From contig OY754968.1 of the NCBI GenBank assembly GCA_963576475.1, positions 13,186,616-13,250,615 of the forward strand: a DNA stretch of 64,000 bases, written 5' to 3'. Below, one piece after another: positions 21,975-34,104 of the stretch (position 1 is the first letter of the stretch; every line of letters begins with the position of its first letter). Source of the DNA: Molanna angustata (Eukaryota > Arthropoda > Insecta > Trichoptera > Molannidae). A program made the translations under genes and the position numbers. A model generated the notes under the pieces. That model searched no databases and was not told the DNA's origin. It saw only the letters and a list, made by a program, of their open reading frames with translations.

Positions 21975-23210
21975 AATCGTAGCAAGAAATATATGTAACC
22001 ACCACGTAAATGAGATATTATGAAATTAAAAGAACAAAACAGCGATGTACAAGATGCGACTGTTCTGATACTTTGTTCTCTCTGACTTTTCCTCTAGAAA
22101 TACAATTTGCATTGCCATATATAATAATTTTGAAAGGATCAGGTCCGTGGAAATATTCTGTGTGTCCAGGACCTTTTCAGGAGCCACATTAGACAGGAAT
22201 AATTTATTAACAATGAATAAATTATTAATAGTCATTAAATAATTTATTCGTTGTTTTGTTACCAGCAGTGAATGCATGTAGCATGAAATCAAAGATGGGC
22301 TATTACAATTACTTATGTTATTCTTATGGACGTTGTCCATTTTTTAAAGTAAATTAAAAAAATATCCAAAATTATTTTATTTCAGGTCATCGTTAGGTAG
22401 GTTTATGTATACAGTCGAACCATTTCTTATAATAAAAGGACCAGTGATTAGTAAAATTATAATTCTAGTCAGTGTCTATACCTAGATATAAATATCCCGT
22501 ATCTGGAAACACATTAGAAGCAGACATCGGTAGTTAGTTAAGTAGATAAGTGTTCATAAGCAAAATAAAATGTTATTAACGTTTATGACCCACTCATAGC
22601 GTTACAAAGTGAAGTGACTCTTTATGACTGCCGCTAAGAGCTGATTTTTCGGTTTTTAATTTTGTTTATAAATACTAGCACTGAACATAGATTTTCCATT
22701 ACGTGGCATACGAAACGAAATATTTTGTATGCCAGTTTCGCGGTGTTCGCAATTTTACACAACAAAAGAACTTTTTTATACCTATGAGAGCCGGAAACTT
22801 TTCTTTGTATATTTTTTTTTTTTGAAAATAACTTTTTGCCGGGATGTAATAGATTCTTTTCCGTCTTTGTAGAGAAATGGGCTGAGGAACAAAGGGAAAA
22901 AAGGAGAAAATGTATATTCCTGAAATGATTTAATGGCAAAGTTTGCTGGAGCATATTTGGGAGAGAATTGATAACACGCTGTCTTAAAGAGCACATCCCG
23001 AAAGTCAATGATTAGAAAACTTCTTCTATAGACGGTCGTTTACTTCGCAATGAAAATACTAATTCATGTATTTTAAAGATTCTATATAAAAAATATCCAC
23101 CTTCAAACGAATAAACACGTATAGATTTTATAGGTACCTACTAAAGTTTTTACGTCCTATTGGTGTAGGTACCTACCTCTAAATCTCAAATCTCAAAAAC
23201 TGTTAGGTCT
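21975..23210. other. Non-coding AT-rich DNA
   Basis: Only low-complexity open frames (22026-22340, 22634-23008) are present, without recognisable domains. Confidence 0.4.
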
Positions 23211-23214
23211 TGTT

Positions 23215-23745
23215 TCTTTCATCTGAGACAATTGAAATATCCGAGCTTACCCAAAAGCGAAGCTAAATCGCTTATAAATGCATTTTTTGTGTCAATGCTG
23301 GATTACTGTAATGCTCTTTATGCGGGTTTGTCCAAGTATTAGATTGATAGATTACAAATAGTTTTCACGCAGCTGCGAGGTATATATATATGGAACTAAC
23401 AAAATATGTCACATAACACCTCTTCTTGATGAACTACACTGATTGAAATGTCCAGAACGATTGGACTATAAGGTATACCTGATGGTATTTAAGGTTCTGA
23501 ACGACTTGGCTCCACACTACATTCACGAACTGTATCAAAATAATGTTCCATTAGGAAGACAGCTTACATTGAGATCGTCTGGATATCAGAATACCAACTC
23601 TTTAAAAGAATTGGGAAGAGTCAATAAGGTGGCTTACTATGATCGCGTTTTCAGTGTAAACTTCTAAAGATTGCCTTGTTTCGTAGAGCCCACAAATGAG
23701 CAGATGAGCTATAGCGCCCTTGTATCACTAAACGGCGCTTTATAA
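23215..23745 (+). pseudogene. L2-like LINE: RT C-terminus and 3' end, decayed
   Basis: In three frames one can follow a typical L2/CR1 C-terminal path: LDYCNALYAGL-type sequence at about 23300-23325, RLQIV at about 23350, a PERLDYKVYLMVFKVLNDLAPHY stretch (23450-23520, in separate short matches) and the LRSSGYQN region. Stops and frameshifts break it. The 3' end 'agcgcccttg...aaacggcgctttataaatt' recurs at 28735 and 38985. The ATT-rich tail at 23747-23763 is duplicated by the nested insertion that follows. Confidence 0.7.
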
Positions 23746-23763
23746 ATTCTAAGTATTATTATT

Positions 23764-24137
23764 TTTATTGACATCTCAATAGAGACGAAGTTAGGATATT
23801 ATAGAAGAACCAGGAACTCAAGACACCTACAGGGCTTACGACCTGCCATCGGCTGGCTTACGTGATCACTTTGTACGCTTGCGTAACATTCACCAATTAT
23901 GCCTTATCTATGTAATTTTTGAAAGTTCTGGATATTTGAATAATGTGTAACAATTCAAATGAAAATAAGAAATTATACTTTGACCATCTATGAAGTAACA
24001 AAGAAGCATTTTTGTACGCCATTATGCCATCTATTGAGAAATTAGTTTATTTTTAAACAATGAAAGCAACAGTCCTTATAAATGAGGTGACGGTGTCTCG
24101 CACAGATGTCACCCCTGAACTGCGCCAGAAATATTAT
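23764..24137 (-). mobile_element. Non-coding retroposon with 17-bp TSD, nested in the L2 tail
   Basis: Flanked by identical 17-mers (ttctaagtattattatt) at 23747-23763 and 24138-24154, which is the L2 tail duplicated. The 374-bp body has no ORF. Orientation is inferred as minus, because that strand ends in an AATAAA-rich sequence. A second copy, about 400 bp and opposite, is at 42816-43225. The long TSD argues for retroposition; no tRNA-like head was seen. Confidence 0.7.
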
Positions 24138-24159
24138 TTCTAAGTATTATTATTGTTAG

Positions 24160-25540
24160 CTCTGTTTTAATCACATTTTATTATACGTGTAAAATATATG
24201 TGGAAATATTCCAAATTAATGTCTTTACATTTTATAAATAATTTCTTTATTTTAATCGATATAATATAAAGTATGTAGTAGAAACCTCTGCATATTGTTT
24301 TCATATATTAAAAACATGCTAAGAAATTGTTTTATGGTATGGAAAGAAATTGACATCTTTACATGAATACTGTCATTATTTTTTTACTTGACTGGTATTT
24401 TACATAAATCTGCAAACAAATAGTATTTACCTATCAATTTTCACATATAATCTTAACCCATTTAGGTTTTGGAAATGAAGAAATTCGAGAAGACAAAATT
24501 CATATCTAATTTTAATTTATTTTTCTACGTACATTCTAATGTGGATAATTAGTATTGGATATAACCCATTCATTTGAATATGTTTAATACAAGTACTTTG
24601 AGCTTCAAGCTATTTTCTTTCCATCATTATAACTAGATAGAACGAAAACATGTTAGTATTATTTCAAAGTATGTACATACCTACCTAGTTAAATCATATG
24701 TAATAGGTAACTACCTAGCAAAAATGATTTACTAGTTAACTTTGTCCATACGTTTGAAATTATAAAAAAATACAATAATAATCGTCACAACTACGGATGT
24801 TGACAAAAAGAGTATAGACATTGCAGGTTTTAAATACTATAGAGCGAGACGGATATATGTACTTCGATTCTCTCGAAAGAATATATTATTTAAAAAAAAT
24901 ATCGCATTATTTTCCATTTATATCGAGTAAGTACCTACATATATAACCAAAAAATGATATTTCATTATATAAATTTTGATTTATCAGTTTTATAGCAACT
25001 TGGAAAACAGATTGTCTTTGTATGGCGAGAAATGAAATCTAGAACACAAATTAAGATAACAGTCTAATAAATGGTTACGTCAAAAAACAATTAATTTTTT
25101 AATTGTTTTTTTTTTATATTTCCTTTCTTATTGAATATAGGTATGAAAAAGGTAAGTCTGGCAAATGTCTGTGAGTGGTTTCGTTTACCAGTGCGCATCC
25201 CCTTTCTATAGGTGAAAATTGCAGATGTCCTTTTTGTGCTCTTATATCATCCAACTGATTACAATGAAACTTGGTGATTTGTTCAGCGCATGCCCGGGAA
25301 GATTTCTGAAAAAATCATTTTTATCTCCTTTTTTATATATTTCAGTAACAGTAAGTATATTTTTCACAAATGGACGGATTTCATAGGTACAAGTAAAAAT
25401 TATATTGAAATAGTGTTATAATCTGCAATTTTCACATATAAAGAAGATGCGCAATGGTAAACGCAACCACTTCGTGCCTGACTTAACTTTGAAGCGGATT
25501 GGTAAACAAGTGATTACCAATTGCTGTGGTGTTATACTGA
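24160..25540. other. Non-coding AT-rich DNA
   Basis: No supported feature in this stretch. Confidence 0.45.
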
Positions 25541-25544
25541 TATG

Positions 25545-26372
25545 TTAGTTAGACTCCGTTTAGACCAATAAACAAGACTCCGAGCTGACTCCAGAAGGGT
25601 TGTAACTCTGAACTGTATTTAAAGCAGCTTCTCGACGTGACGTGCTAAGAGAAATTATATTTTATTTATTATTACTAGGGTCACCAACGAGTTTTCCTTC
25701 TTAGCAGATCACGTAAAGAAGTCTAGTTATCACGGAAGGTGATTAACAAGATACTCGAGATCAAAAAATACAGGAAATAGTGGTAGAGAGGATGTCTGAA
25801 AAGAAAGATTGATTTTCAACTTACAATGAATATAATGATCACAAAATAATTAACAGTTTTTACACAGATAAATTTTATAATCAATAAAACACGTACAGAG
25901 AAACTTTCTCACAATGAGAAGGTATTTTAGAAAAGTCGACGTATAATAACGAGCGAGTTAGCGAGCGAGTGGAAGTGTGTAAGCGAGTAGGTAAGCGAAA
26001 CGTAATGAGCCGAATAATGACGATGCGTGAAGAAATGAAGTGACCGAGTGTTCGCGTGGTGAAGTACCATCGTGCTCGCGGGGTCCACAAAGTGACGGCG
26101 TTCTCGCGTAGTCGAGTGACAAAGCGATGGCGTGCTCGCGGGGTCGAGAAGTGACATCGTGTACAGGCGTACTCTCTCTTTATTAGAGTCTGGTGTTAAG
26201 GGTTGCGAGTTCAATGTCCGCGAACTCTCTGAAACCTTTCGCTGTAGCGGTTTATTGTCGCACGCTCGACACCGAGGGCGATGAACTCGGCCTAGCGACA
26301 AACAAATATTCTTGCTGTCACTAGGCGCACGCGCGACAGAAATTTCTCGAAGTGGTCTGCCACACCTTTTTT
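25545..26372 (-). mobile_element. Possible LTR and leader of an LTR retrotransposon
   Basis: GC-richer block unlike its surroundings. Read on the minus strand, 26372-25687 starts TGTGGCAGACC like an LTR, and 25686-25678 is TGGTGACCC, which could begin a tRNA-Trp-type primer-binding site. There is no partner LTR and no gag or pol. The 25927-26301 open frame is Ser/Arg/His-rich with no domain and is probably not a gene. TSD not found. Confidence 0.3.
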
Positions 26373-26489
26373 ATACCTTTGTGTATTCAAAAAGGAAGAT
26401 TATATAAAAAAAACAATCTATAAAATAATAATTCATCCAAAACGTTGCTATCTCTCTGACAATAATATTGTGGCAGAGCATTTATAATT

Positions 26490-27624
26490 TTTTTTTTTTA
26501 TTTTATTTAACAGTTTGTCAACAGCTATATAAAAAAAATTACAGATAAACATTTTACCTTTAAATGAAGCCAATTATAGACGAACATTATATAATTATTA
26601 TATTATACACTGGTTAAGAGTAATAACAAAGTTTTTAACTAAGTTAATTGAAACCATCTCGTTACTGCAGATTCCACGCAGTACACACACAGTACCCACC
26701 TACGTGTACATAAATAAATAAATGTGGAATATCCAAAGAATATTCACGCGGCTATACGCAGGTGAATACTATATATAGGTATAGTTTTATGGCCCCAGTC
26801 AAATTCGTGTTATTTGAAATTAGCTAATTCGGTAGTGCGGGTGACCTATCCCCAGCAACGAGTGGCTTCAAATAAGTACAAAAAAAATATTTATACAGAA
26901 GAAAAATAAATAAAAGTTAGAGCACGTGTGCGTGTGTGTATAAGGGTGTGTGTGTGTAATGTGTGTGCGTGTTAGTGTGTGTGTGAGAAGAGAGTTTTGT
27001 ATATTGTATTGAAATTAAGGAGCCGGAGGGAAATTATGAAGAATTGCTATGATTTGTTGTTTAAAATTTGTTTTATTTAATATGAAAGGGTCGATTGAGC
27101 TAAAGTGGAGGTTATAAGCATGGCAACTTAAATGAATTTTTGAAGGAGTTTGTTTTGAAGGTAGAAATTTTAAAAAGTTCAGTCTGTCTTGTGGGTCTTG
27201 CAGGGACTCTATAGTTAATTAGTCTTGTTAGTTCAGGGCAGTTAAGCATATTATTTATTATTTTGTAAAGGAATAGAGCATCGGTTAGAGTTCTTCTGTT
27301 TTCGAGACTCATAATATTATAAGTTTTTAGGCTGGTGTAGTAGTCGTTTACATTTGAAATACCAAAACGGTAGTTTAGCTGTTTTATAAATAACTTTTGG
27401 ATTCTTTCAATCCTATTTTTATGTATATGGTAAAATGGGTTCCAAATGCTTGACGATGATTCAAGGTGACTACGAACGAGAGCATAGAATAGTGTTATAT
27501 ACGTTTTGCGCTCTCGGAATTGCGTAGTGTTTCTAAATAAGAAGCCTAGCATTCGGTAAGCTTTGCCGGTTATGTGATCATAGTGTTTCTCGAAAGAGAA
27601 ACAATAATAGATAATGTATAACAA
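26490..27624 (-). pseudogene. CR1/Jockey-like LINE C-terminus with 3' UTR
   Basis: The minus-strand frame 27624-27112 (170 codons) matches the region after the RT palm of Jockey/CR1-type LINEs: HYDHITGKAYRMLGFLFRN, LVRSHLESSSSIWNP, RIERIQKLFIKQL, SLENRRTLTDALFLYKIIN and a PTRQT end. It is open but lacks the catalytic palm and endonuclease, so it is a 5'-truncated, inactive copy. The 3' UTR seems to run to the T run near 26490, which would be the A tail. It contains a GT-rich patch at 26925-26990. It abuts the LTR-like block at 27636. Confidence 0.75.
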
Positions 27625-27635
27625 CGTTTACAACG

Positions 27636-27848
27636 TGTGTCGGAACAATTACTAAGAAAACAGAATGTTCTAGAAAATGAGAGTCTATAAATACTGGAAA
27701 ACCAATGAAGACGGGCAGTGCCATTCTAGAACTCTCACGCGACAGTTATCTCAATCTCGTGTAATATTGTGTATATATGTAATGTATATAGTGAATAAAA
27801 GCTGTAAATAGATAATTATTGGTTTTCACTATCATATCTACATTAACA
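27636..27848 (+). mobile_element. Possible solo LTR
   Basis: A 213-bp block with TG...CA ends, a TATAAATA box (27686-27693) and a later AATAAA signal (27794-27799), in the order expected for U3-R-U5. No matching TSD or second LTR was seen, so this is tentative. Confidence 0.35.
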
Positions 27849-28119
27849 CCTGGTTTTAATTTTATATAGAATATTTAGAAAATAATAATTAACATAATTA
27901 TTATAATATCTATTTTAATTGGAACTAGTATGTAGGTACTTAAATCGATGGAAAAAATATGGTTTTTACTGAAAATAAGACCTATAATATTTAACCAGTC
28001 AATGTAGGTACCTACATACGTATTAAATTTTGCCCCAACATGTTTCAAAACAGTGTCTAACAATAAAATATTGCGAACAATGGATCAATCGTTGTAAAAA
28101 TGAAATCACAATGTTTTAC

Positions 28120-28312
28120 ATCAAAATACCAACCGATCATCTCGAGTGATATCGTTGCCAATGACGTAGGTGTTCCATTCATTTGTCATAACGTTAATTC
28201 TCAACTCCAATGAGTGTCGGGTGGTTGGCGAGCGTGGGTCGTGGAGGAGTAGGCGGACGACAGCGCTGCGGAGCGGGTGTGGGAGGGAGGTCCTCCGAAT
28301 GCCCACTCGACA
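28120..28312 (-). other. GC-rich patch with short open frame, origin unknown
   Basis: It stands out by base composition, especially at 28200-28310. The minus-strand frame 28306-28121 is open for 61 codons and Arg/Leu-rich, with no domain I recognise. Likely a fragment of a mobile element. Confidence 0.3.
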
Positions 28313-28314
28313 CC

Positions 28315-28730
28315 TGGACAGTCAAAATACCTTCATTACTTAAGTGCTTCATTAGGTCTACAAACTAATCAAGGATAGACGGTGCCAGCTTTTATTTTAA
28401 TTATACTATTAATAATAATTTCCTCTGTAACGATCTGATAATTTACTAATTATCTTATCATGTAACATTCATTAATCTTTAGGTATAAATAATATACTGA
28501 AGAATTTTATACAAAAATATTATTTGGTTATTAATAATTTCTCGAATGTATTCTTGATGGATAATATTATATACCTCCTATAACAAGTTAATAAAAACCT
28601 ATTAAACTTAATTCCACTATATATAAACTTGACAATTTATTCGTTTCCCTGCGTATGTACATATATACCTACTTAATGTGCAAATAAAACACAATTAAAC
28701 CTTATTCCACTTTTAAGTGATAATATTATA
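28315..28730. other. Non-coding AT-rich DNA
   Basis: Nothing recognised. Confidence 0.45.
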
Positions 28731-28734
28731 TACA

Positions 28735-28803
28735 TAAAGCGCCCTTGAGGTGACCACGGTTGTCACTAAACGGCGCTTTATAAATTGTCCTTATTATTAT
28801 TAT
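28735..28803 (+). repeat. L2-like LINE 3'-end fragment
   Basis: Carries 'agcgcccttgaggtgacc' and 'aaacggcgctttataaatt', followed by an ATT-rich tail, as at 23715-23763 and 38985-39030. Confidence 0.7.
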
Positions 28804-29584
28804 TATACTTTATATAAATTAATGAAACACTTTATACCTTATTCCTTTATAAACTTTACTTTTTTCTTATTGTTTGGAAATATTGTGCTTTTCTATTAAA
28901 AATGAAATTTCAATTTTCTATCTTTTACACTTTTAAAGTAGTTTCTGTGGAAATAAAAAAGAGTTAGTATTTAGATAACCCCTGACTGAGTCTAAAAGTT
29001 TTGTAAGCCTAAAATATTCTATAACTGCTTAAAAAATGTCTGTGTGCGGATCAAACGTCAGTTGTATTAATTTAAATGCGATAGGTTTGAAAATATGTTG
29101 CAACAATGAAACCATAATATTCTCCTGTTTTCTCTCAATATACCTATATAAAATTATTGGAAAAATTAATTTTCTATTAATTCGTAAAAATAAACAAAGA
29201 TCTAACAAATTTATCGGAGCATTCTAACAATGTCTAACAAATCGTTTTATGTGTTTTTGGGCGGTTTTGAAATGGTTTGGAAGGAGGTGTGATGTTAGTA
29301 TAAACCTAGCAGTGCACTTTTAAAAAGCGTTTTTGCAAAAAAAAACTAACGTTAATAAATTTTTGGAACATTCTAACACAGTCTAACAAATTTGCTAGAT
29401 AGGTTTCGTTGGTGACTATTATATTATTATGTGAGCTGCTAAGTTAACGCTGGTGTTTTAATGACTTGTTATAAGTAGGTATATAATATATTTAATGACA
29501 AGTTTTTTAATGACAAGTTTTTTGAATACAAGTAAAGGAATTATTTTGGGGAATCATTGTAAAACATTTTCCTTCTACTAATTG

Positions 29585-29630
29585 ACAATGCAGTTCCATA
29601 AAGAACAAATTGTTCGCTGAGATCTCAACA
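29585..29630 (+). repeat. Possible PLE end fragment (ATG tail)
   Basis: From the ATG at 29588 the sequence resembles the one-sided tail at 18008-18049: MQFHKEQ then a stop, against MEFHQEL. No foldback or hammerhead box is next to it. Weak. Confidence 0.3.
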
Positions 29631-29714
29631 AAGGTTTAAGTATTTAAAGGTACAATAAATCATATATATTTAACAATAAACTAATAATTTTCTTTGTGAC
29701 TTTGAATAAATATA

Positions 29715-30015
29715 CCATACATTGTTCGGAGTAGAACATTTAGTGTCTCTGTATGTCTATATGTGTGTCCCCTTATAACTTTTGATCCGCTCAATGCATA
29801 GAACCTAAATTTTCAGAATTTATAGATCGTTAGAATTTTGAATTTTTGTTGCAGTTAGGAGTAATCAAATTTTTAAATTTTACTTTATTTTTCCATATAT
29901 CTCACTAACACAGTGTTTATATATCTCACAAAATAGTTTGGTACATATTCTTCAATTATACTATTGCCATCGACAATTGGATCACATGTGTTACATGCAA
30001 CTAGTTATAGTTAAT
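29715..30015 (-). repeat. Interspersed repeat R2, copy C
   Basis: Inverted partial copy with 'tccgctcaatg', 'gtagaacattt' and the end block 'caattggatcacatgtg'. Compare 13430-13790 and 51095-51690. Confidence 0.55.
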
Positions 30016-30135
30016 TTAAAAATAAATCAGCTGGTTTGTACCATATCTCTAAACCAGGCCTGTTCCTAGGTGATAGACTAGTAACATATCAATTACTAAA
30101 TCAGAATAAGCTATAAAATAGTGTGATTATGATTA
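30016..30135 (-). repeat. CR1/Jockey-like LINE 3'-end fragment
   Basis: Same family as 6720-6860. The inner hairpin stem is AGGC(CTG)GTTT, still pairable through G-U, but the outer stem has decayed. Confidence 0.5.
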
Positions 30136-30465
30136 TGTAGTCCATGGTCCTCTAAGAGTCCTATTATAGTCGTTTTGTCGTGAAAATATTGAAGCATTTT
30201 ATATTACAATATTATTTGTGATCCTTGGACCGTTTTGATAACAAAGTTTAGGTACATATGCAATTAACCAAGTAATTTATATTACAATTTACAAATATGT
30301 TTAAAAAATACAAACTCAATCTAATCTCACCCCAATGATCATACTATTTTTTATTTATTTTATAAATTGTTTATATGGTATAGAATTATTGAATATTTAT
30401 CGTAAAACATAAAAAATACAAAGCCAACATCCGGGTATCATTTCAATATTATTATCTTATTCAGG

Positions 30466-30783
30466 TAAGTACAATGTCAATTTTTTATTCAACTCGCACC
30501 CAATAAGAATTGCTATACATTCTGGAAATTGAATTGGGTTTTTGTATTGTTTTTACTTGTCCTTTTTACATATTGCTCGAGAATCAAGCGGGTGTGACGA
30601 TTAAACTCGCACGTCACCAGCGAGTACTATTATAGCATCGGACCTTCCTAGAATAGATGATGTTTTTCTTCTTGCAGACCCGATGGAGGCACCGTCGGAA
30701 TCTGTGACTCCATCGGAAATCGAACCCGAAACCCTTAGCTCAGGAGTCAGATGTCTAACTAATTGATCCACAGAGGCTGACAT
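30466..30783 (-). repeat. SINE family 2, copy b, with internal insertion
   Basis: The head at 30783-30720 (GTCAGCCTCTGTGGATCAATT and the B box) and the tail at 30466-30530 ('ccagaatgt' to 'acattg' region) are both family-like. They are separated by about 150 bp not found in other copies. Confidence 0.6.
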
Positions 30784-30789
30784 TATTTG

Positions 30790-31855
30790 ACTTATTTATA
30801 TTATGATGAAAAGGGCAAATTTTGTTTTCAAATAAACTCAATATTTAGCAAATTATTATAACATGTATATACATAATACCGCCTTAAACATATCAAATAA
30901 GTTTTAAGACCAACCGATATATGGCAAACTAAGATCACATATTAAGTATATTCCATTGTGAATTCTTTCTTATTATTTTGAGAAGTAAATGGTCTAGTGT
31001 TATATAAAAGTTGAGCAAGTCTTAACAGATCATTAATATTCATTGCTATCGAACTATTTGGCGTCTAGATAATTGGTATCGGGGAAATATTTATTTGCTT
31101 CCATCGAATATAATAAAAAAATGTCGATTTTGATTAGCAAAAATATTTTTTTCCCAGTATGATTTATTTTTATGACAACTTTTTATACATATAATGATAT
31201 TTTCTCGTTTTACATTAAACGCTGTCTTTTTTGTTTATACATTTTTTGTTATGAAATGATTATAAAAACTCTAAAAACAAGGTTTTTTTCATTTATTGGT
31301 CACTAGATACTGCCAATTTATATGTAAGATTTTTAATAAGAAGGAGCTTGTCATATATTATAATTTGTATCATGATAAAGCAAAGGTTTCTGAGAAATCT
31401 TATCAATTTATGAACGATTATTATTATAATCTGATTTACTTTTGATTTTAGTATACTAGTAGCAGTTAGAACTTCTCTTTTCATACCTTGATTTTCTATG
31501 AGGCGTTTAATCACATTTTTATATTGGGGATTACCCTAAAATTTGTAGAGATGAATTCATTAAATCCGATGTGCTTACGTTACGAATCCATTAAATACGA
31601 TGTGTTTACGTGGACGCGGGCCTTTAAAGTTCGCTAATTAGATTGAATAACAGTGATACAGTAGTGTGCGAATTAATATGAACATGGGTTTATAAAACAG
31701 AAAAAAATACATTTTTAGAAAAGATGAGATATTTATTTATAAAACATTTTTTTCAGATTATTTTTTTAATTTTTATATGATGTACGTCCTTCTTTAGCTT
31801 TTACTACATCTTGTAATGTTTTTGTAATTTTTAGAAAGAGGAGAAATTTTATCAA
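30790..31855. other. Non-coding AT-rich DNA
   Basis: Nothing recognised. About 31550-31620 has a short direct repeat of 'cattaaatncgatgtg' type. Confidence 0.4.
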
Positions 31856-31869
31856 TTTATGATCGATTG

Positions 31870-31966
31870 AATTTATATTCAATTCTAACTTATGTAAAAC
31901 AAAATCGAAATGTTTGTGGTATAAGGTAAATGAGATTCGAACCGGCTCTGCCATCAACCTATGTAT
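31870..31966 (-). repeat. Degenerate SINE family 1 copy with deleted head
   Basis: On the minus strand GTTGATGGCAGAGC is joined directly to GGTTCGAATC, as if the part between the A and B boxes of a SINE-1 head were deleted. Short and uncertain. Confidence 0.3.
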
Positions 31967-32589
31967 TTGTTCCTTACTCGTTATAAGACTCAATATACCA
32001 ATATGAAAAAATATAAACGAAAGTCTTATCCACATCGAGTCTCGTAATACAATATTCCGCGTAGCAAGTTTGTAATAATGACATCAAACTATATAATACA
32101 CTTTGATATTCTCCAAATGCAGACTCTACGTGAGACCTTATCTCCCTAATGAAGCTTCCAAGATATCGTTTTACGTTCAGGGTGCAACAAGAATTATGTG
32201 AATTGTGCAAAATTTATCTTATCAACTTCTCCAGAAGATATCAAATACCAGGAACATGTAATCATTGGGTCGGTACGTGCTTTGATATATAATAAATTAT
32301 ATACAATTAATAGTACAAAATTCTTCGGCGATGACACTTTGTCAATAACTATACTTACCTTAAATCGAAAAATCCAAATGCGAAATTCTACTAAAATTGA
32401 GATATTGAGGAGGATATTGGTGATATGTTGTGAGATATTGTCTTGAGGTGAGATATTCAAATTATTATAGTAAGAGAAGATTATTACTTTCATATTTCCA
32501 AGCTAGTAAACAGATCGACGAAAGACGGATGAAAACCAAAAGTTAGGAACTAGAGTTATCAACAAACATCTTTAAAAATCACGTAGGCA

Positions 32590-33129
32590 ATGCAGATCAC
32601 AAATTTCGGATTTTTCGCTTGCTTATCAGATGCGCAAACAATCCCATACTTCGCCCAAAATTATCAAAGTAGTCTAAAGTATGGAATAATAGGCTGGGGA
32701 GGGATGGCAAAAACGCTACTTGCTCCGATTGAAAGAACACAAAAATCAATAATAAAGGTAATGCACAGAAGACCTAAAAGATACCCCACAGAACAAATAT
32801 ATATAGATAGTGGATTTTTGGATGTTAGACAGCTCTTTATGAGACTGATACTGTCTCATTTGCATAAAAACACTGCTGAGTTCCAACCGGACTATATATT
32901 GATACATGGCACTAGAAACAGACATCAGCTAAGACCGCCACAACCAAGGACGACACATGCGCAGCGTCAATATAGCTTTTTGGCACCAAGACTCTATAAT
33001 AAAATAATGATAGATATTGAACAAAACATATCGCATGATGGGAAAAATTTCAAAGACCTCGTTACTCGTTGGCTGAAGCAGATTGGAAGAGAAGGATCTG
33101 CCTCAGTACTCTTAGATTTTTTGAGATAG
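32590..33129 (+). pseudogene. CR1/Jockey-like LINE C-terminus
   Basis: 179 open codons from the end of a LINE reverse transcriptase: SLKYGIIGWGG, PIERTQKSIIKVMHRRP, SGFLDVRQLF, SHLHKN, FLAPRLYNKI, TRWLKQIGREG. No palm motif or endonuclease is present, so it is a 5'-truncated, inactive copy although its frame is unbroken. The 3' UTR at 33130-33380 includes the 5' half of the family hairpin (33250-33275, 'tgcctcagaacaga') and ends in an (ATTC)n tail at 33356-33378. Related remnants are at 9378-10090 and 52420-53290. Confidence 0.75.
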
Positions 33130-33384
33130 AGGTTTTAGAGTTTTTCATCCTGGTTGTTCGATGTTCTAAGTGAATGGAATATGTGAAGAAAAAAAAAGAA
33201 AACAAATCACATGATCGCAGAGTAGCCATAGCAATTTTAAACTAGTACTGCCTCAGAACAGACTATGTCAAAAAATATTGTAAAACTGTAATTAGGTATA
33301 AATTAAATTGTATTTTGTTCCTTTGTAATATTTATACTGTTGGAAATATATTTTTCATTCATTCATTCATTCATTCATTTGCCG

Positions 33385-34085
33385 ATACGTATACCTAAGG
33401 AATCGATTTAGGTAGTGAAATAAATTGACCATTAACTACATAAAAAATAATTTTCAGATCTCTTGTCATTAATTTAATAAATATTATATGAAGTGTCATC
33501 TCTGGTACTTTTTTCGTAATATATTAATGATTATAACGACAGTTTGATTGAATCTTACACTAGTTTATCGGGATGTTGTTGGTTTTTATGATACATAGTG
33601 TTAAAAACAACGAGATAACGAGATGGAGATATATCTTCAAAAAAAAATATGGATCATTCCTATATCGATAGCTGTCAACTTATATAGCTGCAGTCGTATA
33701 ATATTATTTATGTGTTCCGAACCGACTTTATAATATATCCATGATGTTATGTGTTTTTTGTAGTTTTGTGACGTGGTATTTTATTTTTATTTGAATTTGA
33801 AATGTCTTTGTTCATGTGTAGTTTCTAAATTGGAGTCATTAATTGTTTTGGTGATAGAGGATCTTCTTGTTATTGGGAACTGCGTATTGTGTAAAATGAG
33901 AAAATTGTGATTAAAATGATATAGTAGTGCAGATCTCGAGTCTTGAAAATTACTGTCTAGCTAGTTCTGTATGGCACTTTCAATATGATTTTAATTATTT
34001 ATTTTTGTGCCTTGTTAACCTCTCCATGGTGTCTTTTGAAAGAATGATTTTATGTTCAACGAAATACGCTCCGATTAAAAAATGT
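33385..34085. other. Non-coding AT-rich DNA
   Basis: Nothing recognised. Confidence 0.45.
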
Positions 34086-34104
34086 TTATTTAAATTTTAT
34101 ATTT

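Noticed and set aside
25927..26301. 124-codon minus-strand frame as a protein gene
   Set aside because: Low-complexity Ser/Arg/His/Thr composition from a GC-rich tandem-like block; no domain, and it falls inside a probable LTR.
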